Assembly: GCF_016907555.1 (NCBI RefSeq)
Contig: NZ_JAFBCE010000001.1
Location: 1,054,001-1,118,000, forward strand
Direction: 5' to 3'
DNA from: Microbacterium laevaniformans
Lineage (GTDB): Bacteria > Actinomycetota > Actinomycetes > Actinomycetales > Microbacteriaceae
DNA: 64,000 nt
Positions 56,212-64,000 of this stretch are shown here, piece after piece; position 1 is the first letter of the stretch, and each line of letters starts with the position of its first letter. The translations under genes and the position numbers were made by a program. The notes beneath the pieces were generated by a model. The model was not told the DNA's origin and searched no databases. It was given only the letters and a program-made list of their open reading frames with translations.

Positions 56212-57660
56212 CTACTTCTCCGACTGGTAGATCGGCGCCTTGCCGTGAACGGCGTCGCCGATCCGGTGCACCCGGATGTCGTTGGTCGAGCCGATGATTC
56301 CGGGAGGGGAACCCGAGATCACGACGACCTTGTCCCCTTCCTGGGCGAGGCCCTGGCCGAGGAAGAACTCATCGACCTGCATGAACATCATGTCGGTGTG
56401 CGCGACGTGCTCCACGAGCGTCGACTGCACGCCCCATGTGAGCGCCATGCGGCGACGGATGGCCGGGTCGACGGCGAAGGCCATCATCGGGATGCCGGGT
56501 CGCAGCCGCGACATCCGACGGGCGGTGTCCCCGGACTCCGTGAAGATGGCGATGTACTTCGCCTCGATGAACTCGGCGACCTCGTTCGCGGCGAGGGTCA
56601 GGATGCCGCCCTGTGTGCGCGGCTTGGCGCTGAAGGGGCGGATCCGCTCGAGTCCGTGCTCCTCGGTCGACTCGACGATGCGGGCCATCGTCTGCACGGT
56701 GACGACCGGGTAGTCGCCGACGCTCGTCTCGCCGGAGAGCATGACGGCGTCCGCGCCGTCGAGGACGGCGTTGGCGACGTCCGAGGCCTCGGCGCGCGTG
56801 GGCACCGGAGCGTGGGTCATCGACTCGAGCATCTGCGTCGCGACGATGACGGGCTTGGCCATGCGGCGGCACATCTCGACGGCACGCTTCTGCACGACCG
56901 GCACGGCTTCGAGCGGCAGCTCGACCGCGAGGTCGCCGCGGGCGACCATGATGCCGTCGAACGCGTCGATGATCTCTTCCAGGTTGTCGACGGCCTGGGG
57001 CTTCTCGATCTTGGCGATGACGGGGACTTTGCGCCCCTCCTCCGCCATGATCTCGTGTACGCGGGTGATGTCGGCCGCATCGCGCACGAACGAGAGCGCG
57101 ATGAGGTCGGCGCCGGCCTGAAGGCCCCAGCGCAGGTCCGACTCGTCCTTCTCGGAGAGAGCCGGGACGCTGACGGCGACGCCCGGAAGGTTGATGCCCT
57201 TGTTGTTGGAGACGGTGCCCGCCACGATGACCTTGGTCGTGACGACGGGGCCGTCGACGCTCTCCACCTGGACGCGCACCTTGCCGTCGTCGATGAGGAG
57301 GAAGTCACCGGGCTTCACGTCGCCGGCGAGGCCCTTGAAGGTGGTGCCGACGAGGTCGCGCGTGCCGACGACGTCCTCCGTGGTGATGCGGAACGTGTCG
57401 CCGACAGCGAGGTCGTGGGGTCCGTCGCTGAACTTGCCGAGGCGGATCTTTGGGCCCTGCAGGTCGACGAGGATGGCGACGGCGCGACCCGCGTCGTCAG
57501 CGGCCTTGCGCACGTTCGCGAAGCGGACTTCGTGCTCGGCGTAGGAGCCGTGGCTCAGGTTCATTCGGGTGACGTCCACGCCCGCATCGATGATCGCGCG
57601 GATCATCTCATACGATTCGGTGGCCGGACCCAGGGTTGCGACGATCTTCGCGCGTCTCAC
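56212..57660 (-). CDS. pyk: Pyruvate kinase
   Basis: 482 residues, GTG start. Motifs RRAKIVATLGPA, DVTRMNLSHGSYAEHE, MVARGDLAVELPLEAVP, IVATQMLESMTHAPVPTRAEASDVANAVLDGADAVMLSGET (cut into the usual active-site blocks). Converts phosphoenolpyruvate and ADP to pyruvate and ATP. Confidence 0.97.
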   Translation of the reverse strand: MRRAKIVATLGPATESYEMIRAIIDAGVDVTRMNLSHGSYAEHEVRFANVRKAADDAGRAVAILVDLQGPKIRLGKFSDGPHDLAVGDTFRITTEDVVGTRDLVGTTFKGLAGDVKPGDFLLIDDGKVRVQVESVDGPVVTTKVIVAGTVSNNKGINLPGVAVSVPALSEKDESDLRWGLQAGADLIALSFVRDAADITRVHEIMAEEGRKVPVIAKIEKPQAVDNLEEIIDAFDGIMVARGDLAVELPLEAVPVVQKRAVEMCRRMAKPVIVATQMLESMTHAPVPTRAEASDVANAVLDGADAVMLSGETSVGDYPVVTVQTMARIVESTEEHGLERIRPFSAKPRTQGGILTLAANEVAEFIEAKYIAIFTESGDTARRMSRLRPGIPMMAFAVDPAIRRRMALTWGVQSTLVEHVAHTDMMFMQVDEFFLGQGLAQEGDKVVVISGSPPGIIGSTNDIRVHRIGDAVHGKAPIYQSEK

Positions 57661-57705
57661 TGAAGACTCTCCGGTCTCTATGGGTTGTTCGGGGGTGATT
57701 TCAGC

Positions 57706-59167
<1,462 letters not shown>

Positions 59168-59175
<8 letters not shown>

Positions 59176-62100
59176 CGGTCACCTCCAGGATGCGGGTCCA
59201 GACGACGTCGCTGTCGGGGTCGAGCCCCTCGGCGGCAGCCTCCTGGCGGGTCTGCAGTACCGCGGCGTAGTCGCGCGGCAGGACACGGACGAAATTCGCG
59301 GCCTCGGCCTCGAGATCGTCCAAGAGAGCGGCTGCGAGCACCGAGTCGGTCTCGGTCACGTGCCGTTGAAGGAGATCGCGCAGGATCTCGACGTCACCCG
59401 AACCCATCTCCAGCAGTTCGAGTTCGCCGCTGGCGAGCGCCTCGCGGTTCACGAGAGCGCGGTCGAGCTTGTAGATGTACGCGGTGCCGCCCGACATGCC
59501 GGCTCCGAGGTTGCGCCCGGTCGGTCCGAGGATGACGGCCAGGCCGCCGGTCATGTACTCGAGCGCGTGGTCGCCGACACCCTCGACGACGGCGGTCGCC
59601 CCCGAGTTGCGCACGAGGAAGCGCTCCCCCACCACTCCGCGCAGGAACAGCGTGCCCTGCGTGGCGCCGTAGCCGATCACGTTGCCCGCGATGACGTTCT
59701 GTGCCGCATCGAAGGTTGCCCCGCGGGGCGGGCGGACGATGATCTCGCCTCCCGACAATCCCTTGCCGACGTAGTCGTTCGAGTCGCCCTCGAGTCGCAG
59801 GGTGATGCCCGACGGCAGGAAGGCGCCGAAGGACTGACCGGCCGAGCCGGTGAGATTGATCTCGATGGTGCCCGCCGGCAGGCCGTGCTCGCCGTGAGCG
59901 AGGGTGACCCGGTTGCCGAGCATCGTGCCCACGGCACGTTCGGTGTTGCGGATCGGCAGGTCGATGGAGAAGTGCCCGCCGTGGGCGATGACGTCCTGAG
60001 CGCGCTCGATCAGCGGTACATCGAAGTGGTGATCCAGCTCGTGCTCCTGGTTGCGCAGGTGGCGACGCGGCACGTCCTGGGCGAACGCCGGGCCCTCCAG
60101 GATCGGCGTCAGATCGAGTCCGCTGGCCTTCCAGTGGTCGATCGCGCCGTTCATGTCGAGCATCTCGGAGTGGCCGACGGCCTCTTCGATCGAGCGGAAG
60201 CCCAGCTCGGCGAGGTACTCGCGCACTTCCTGCGCGAGGAACTCCATGAAGTTGACGACGAACTCCGGCTTGCCGGTGAAGCGGCTGCGCAGCACCGGGT
60301 TCTGCGTCGCCACACCGACCGGGCAGGTGTCGAGGTGGCAGACGCGCATCATGATGCAGCCCTCGACCACGAGCGCGGTGGTGGCGAAGCCGAACTCCTC
60401 GGCGCCCAGCAGCGCGGCGATCACGACGTCGCGGCCGGTCTTGAGCTGACCGTCAGCCTGAACGACGACACGGTCGCGCATGTCGTTGAGCATGAGCGTC
60501 TGCTGCGTCTCGGCCAGACCCAGCTCCCACGGCGTGCCGGCGTGCTTCAGCGAGTTCAGCGGGCTCGCGCCCGTGCCGCCGTCGTGTCCCGAGACGAGAA
60601 TGACGTCGGCGAGAGCCTTCGCGGTTCCCGCGGCGACGGCCCCGATGCCCGACTGGCTCACGAGCTTGACGTGAACGCGCGCCTTCGGGTTCGCACGCTT
60701 GACGTCGAAGATGAGCTGCTTGAGGTCTTCGATCGAGTAGATGTCGTGGTGCGGCGGGGGCGAGATGAGGCCGACGCCGGGGGTGCCGCCGCGCGTCCGC
60801 GCGATCCACGGGTAGACCTTTCCGGGAGGCAGCTGGCCTCCTTCGCCCGGCTTCGCCCCCTGGGCGAGCTTGATCTGGATGTCGTCGGCGTGCGTGAGGT
60901 ACATGCTCGTGACACCGAAACGCCCCGAGGCGACCTGCTTGATGGCGCTGCGACGCTGCGGGTCGAGGAGGCGCTCGACATCCTCGCCGCCCTCACCCGT
61001 GTTCGACTTCGCCCCGATCGAGTTCATCGCGATGGCGAGGGTCTCGTGCGCTTCCTTCGAAATCGAGCCGTAGCTCATCGCACCCGTGGAGAAACGCTTG
61101 ACGATCGAGGAGACGGGCTCCACCTCGTCGATCGACACGGGCGGACGCACGCCGGTCTTCAGTCGGAACATCCCGCGCAGCGTCTTGAGCTCTGCCGCCT
61201 GGTCGTCGACGAGCTTCGTGTACTCCCGGAAGATGTCGTAGCGCCGCGTGCGCGTCGAGTGCTGCAGGCGGAAGACCGTGTCGGGCGTGAACAGGTGCGG
61301 TGCACCGTCGCGGCGCCACTGGTACTCGCCGCCGGTCCACAGCCGCTCGTGTGCGCGTGCCGCGCCGTCCTCGGGATACGCGTAATCGTGGCGGGCCTGG
61401 TTCTCGACCGCGATCTCGCGCACCCCGACGCCGCCGAGTTTCGTCTCGGTACCCGTGAAGTACTTGCGGACGAACTCCTCCGACAGGCCCACGGCCTCGA
61501 AGACCTGGGACCCGGCATACGACGACACCGTGGAGATGCCCATCTTCGACATGATCTTCAGCACGCCCTTGCCGAGCGCGTAGATGAGGTTCTTGACGGC
61601 CTTCTCGGGGGTGATCCCCGTGATGAACCCGGCCCGAACGAGGTACTCGACGGTTTCCATCGCCAGGTACGGGTTGACGGCCGAAGCGCCGTAGCCGATG
61701 AGCGTGGCCACGTGGTGCACCTCGCGCACGTCCCCGGCCTCCACGACGAGACCGACCTTCATCCGGTTCTCCTGGCGGATGAGGTGGTGGTGCACGGCCG
61801 ACAGCATGAGCAGCGACGGGATCGGCACCAGATCTTTGTTGGAGTCGCGGTCGCTCAGGATGATGAACTCGGCGCCGTCGGCGATCGCGGCATCCACTTC
61901 GGCCGAGATCTCCTCGAGGCGGCGCTCGAGCGCATCCTCGCCGTGCTCCAGGTGGTACAGACCGCGGATGGTCACGGAGCGACGCCCGGGCAGCGCCTTG
62001 TCGATGTTCTGCAGCTTCGCCAGTTCGTCGTTGTCGATCACCGGGAAGTCGAGGGTGATCGTGCGGGTGTGCTCGGGCCCCCACTCCAGGAGGTTGCGCT

Positions 62101-63769
62101 CGGGGCCGAGCCCGAGGGCGAGCGAGGTCACGACCTCTTCACGGATCGAGTCCAGCGGCGGGTTGGTCACCTGCGCGAATTGCTGCACGAAGTAGTCGAA
62201 CAGCAGGCGCGGACGCTCGCTGAGCACCGCGATCGGCGTGTCCGATCCCATGGCGCCGAGCGGCTCGGCGCCGTTCTGTCCCATGGGCGTGAGGAGGATG
62301 CGCACCTCCTCCTCGGTGTATCCGAAGGTGCGCTGACGGCGGGTGATCGAGGCGATCGGGTGCACGATGTGCTCGCGCTCGGGCAGCTCCTTCAGGCGCA
62401 CGCGACCGGCATCCAGCCATTCCTGCCACGGCTGCAGTGCGGCCAGCTCAGCCTTGACCTCGTCGTCCTCGATGATGCGACGCTGGGCGGTGTCGACCAC
62501 GAACATGCGTCCGGGGCGCAGACGCCCCCGGCGCTTGATGCGCTCCGGGGCGAAGTCGAGCACACCGGTCTCGCTGCCGATGACGACGAGTCCGTCGGTG
62601 GTCTCCGTCCAGCGACCCGGGCGCAGACCGTTGCGGTCGAGCGTCGCGCCGACGAGGGTGCCGTCGGTGAAAATGAGGGCGGCGGGGCCGTCCCAGGGCT
62701 CCATCTGCATCGAGTGGTACTCGTAGAACGCGCGAAGGTCCGGCGCGATGTCGGCCTGCTTCTCGTAGGCCTCGGGCACCATCATCATCACCGCGTGCGG
62801 CAGGCTGCGTCCCGTCAGGGTCAGCAGTTCGAGCACCTCGTCGAAGGATGCCGAGTCGCTCGCGCCCTCGGTGCAGATCGGCAGCAGCGGGCGGATGTCG
62901 CCGATCAGCTCGGACTCGAGCTGCGACTGACGGGCGCGCATCCAGTTGCGGTTGGCGCCGACGGTGTTGATCTCGCCGTTGTGCGCGAGCATCCGCAACG
63001 GCTGCGCGAGCGGCCACGACGGGAACGTGTTGGTCGAGTAGCGCGAGTGCACGACGGCGAGCTCGCTCTGGAAGCGCTCGTCCTGCAGGTCGGGGTAGAA
63101 CGGCTCGAGCTGGAGCGTCGTGACCATGCCCTTGTACCCGAGAGTGCGCGAGCTCAGCGACACGAAGTAGGCGTCGTGCTCGCGACGGGCCCGCTTGCGC
63201 AGGCGGTAGACGCGCCGGTCGAGCTCGATCCCGCTGAGCGCGGGGGCGTCGCCCACCGCGGGGCGCGACACGAAGAACTGCTCGAAGTGCGGACGGGCCT
63301 CGAAGGCCAGCTTGCCGAGGTGCTCCTGCTCGGTCGGCACGTCGCGCCAGCCGAGCACCGTCAGACCCTCGGTCTCGGCGATGCGCTCGACGCCCGCCTT
63401 GATGTCGGCGCGGGCTGCCTCGTCGAGCGGAAGGAACGCCATGCCGGCGGCGTACTGCCCGACCGGGGGCAGCTCGAAGTCCACCACGGCCCGCAGGAAC
63501 GCGTCGGGCATCTGGGTCAGGATGCCGGCACCGTCACCGGTACCGGCGTCGGAGCCGATGGCCCCGCGGTGCTCGAGGTTGCGCAGCGCCGTCAGCGCGA
63601 GCTCGACGATGTCATGGCCGGGCTCTCCGCGCAGCGTGGCGACCATCGCCAGGCCGCAGGCGTCCTTCTCGAACGCGGGGTTGTACATCCCCTGCTTGGC
63701 AGGGAAACCCGATGCGGGGCGCATCTCGGGTTCTTCGTGGGTCTTCTCACGACGGGGGCTCGAAGCCAT
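59168..63769 (-). CDS. gltB: Glutamate synthase large subunit
   Basis: 1533 residues from ATG 63769 (AGGACGG upstream); ATG 63784 is possible. N-terminal Ntn glutaminase with nucleophile Cys38 in [15 protein letters not shown], exposed after removal of a propeptide. Central and FMN domains follow; the 3Fe-4S cluster is [17 protein letters not shown]; the C-terminal beta-helix domain has [10 protein letters not shown]. Makes two glutamates from glutamine and 2-oxoglutarate with GltD. Confidence 0.97.
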
Positions 63770-63819
63770 GGCAACCGTCCTCATGGTCAAACTGATCGGG
63801 GACGACGTCGGCCCTGGGC

Positions 63820-63846
63820 ATTCAGCGGAGGTGTATTCAGCGGAGG
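63820..63846. repeat. 12-bp tandem repeat in the gltB leader
   Basis: ATTCAGCGGAGG at 63820-63831 and 63835-63846, separated by TGT (15-bp period), about 50-80 bp upstream of gltB. Could be a recent duplication or a paired regulator site. Confidence 0.55.
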
Positions 63847-63879
63847 AGAAGTCGAAGCATCGTGCGCATCGGGGCGGTG

Positions 63880-64000
63880 CTACTTCGACGTGACAGTGCT
63901 TGTGGCTGCGTCCGCGATGGATTCGGCTGTCGGGGGTGCGCTGACGTCCACGAATTCATCGGTGTTCTGCGATTGTACAGCCCCGCCCCGCTCACGACCG
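63880..64000 (-). CDS. C-terminal end of an upstream gene, possibly housekeeping lgt (partial)
   Basis: On the minus strand an open frame enters from the right edge and ends at TAG (63880-63882): [17 protein letters not shown]... then [14 protein letters not shown] and TVTSK. The low-complexity Thr/Ala/Ser tail carries no domain. In related actinobacteria the gene before gltB is lgt, whose C-terminus is of this kind, so lgt is the best guess; this is inference from position only. Confidence 0.45.
   Translation of the reverse strand, partial: GRERGGAVQSQNTDEFVDVSAPPTAESIADAATSTVTSK

Noticed and set aside
55927-57663. Long plus-strand frame over the tRNA and pyk
   Set aside because: It crosses a clear tRNA and is antisense to pyruvate kinase.

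Overview
The window reads as chromosomal DNA of a high-GC actinobacterium, most likely Microbacterium or a close relative in the Microbacteriaceae. This rests on recognisable gene content and order: pafB-pafC-tatA-tatC-helY, lnt next to rbpA, polA beside an ANTAR response regulator, tRNA-Leu, then pyk-gltD-gltB. No database search was possible, so family names come from motifs read in the translated sequence.

Left part (1 to about 22.8 kb): the right-hand portion of an integrated mobile element. It starts with a MobF-type relaxase/helicase that runs off the left edge, and it ends at a 3' fragment of a tRNA-Leu gene with its terminator (22783-22835), a classic attachment-site scar. The cargo is a copper-handling island. 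It holds a DUF2218 membrane protein; a broken, inverted copy of a P-type ATPase/YHS gene; a DUF6153-like and a DUF305 protein; a P1B ATPase with an unusual CPD motif; a multicopper oxidase cut by an in-frame amber codon; and an accessory lgt. It also holds a two-component system, a glutaredoxin-like/CcdA/TlpA thiol-redox set, CsoR, a CopZ-like chaperone, a CopA (CPC) and a second CopA with cupredoxin and YHS domains fused on. Two small membrane proteins close the island. Three near-identical palindromes (4556-4572, 15749-15767, 18823-18839) sit upstream of three transcription units and look like CsoR operators. That would make one copper-responsive regulon covering chaperoning, efflux, periplasmic oxidation and lipoprotein maturation.

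Middle (22.9-41.6 kb): core chromosome on the plus strand. It carries an M20 peptidase, UppP, a HAD phosphatase, TrmI, an FKBP lipoprotein, PafBC, TatAC, HelY and Lnt. A minus-strand group follows (RbpA; NfeD-SPFH-GDPD), then an SDR-like protein and an S9 peptidase.

Accessory patch (41.7-46.8 kb): an HdeD-like protein, then a ChrB-like protein and an MFS transporter diverging from an 18-bp perfect palindrome, then a DUF2087 protein, another MFS transporter and a DUF6458 protein.

Right part (46.9-64 kb): mostly minus strand. It holds a GDSL hydrolase, an MFS transporter, an LLM oxidoreductase, a DUF885 protein and polA; a plus-strand thioesterase; an ANTAR regulator; tRNA-Leu(CAA), whose 3' end is repeated downstream; then pyk, gltD and gltB. 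At the right edge is the tail of a further minus-strand gene, by position probably the housekeeping lgt.
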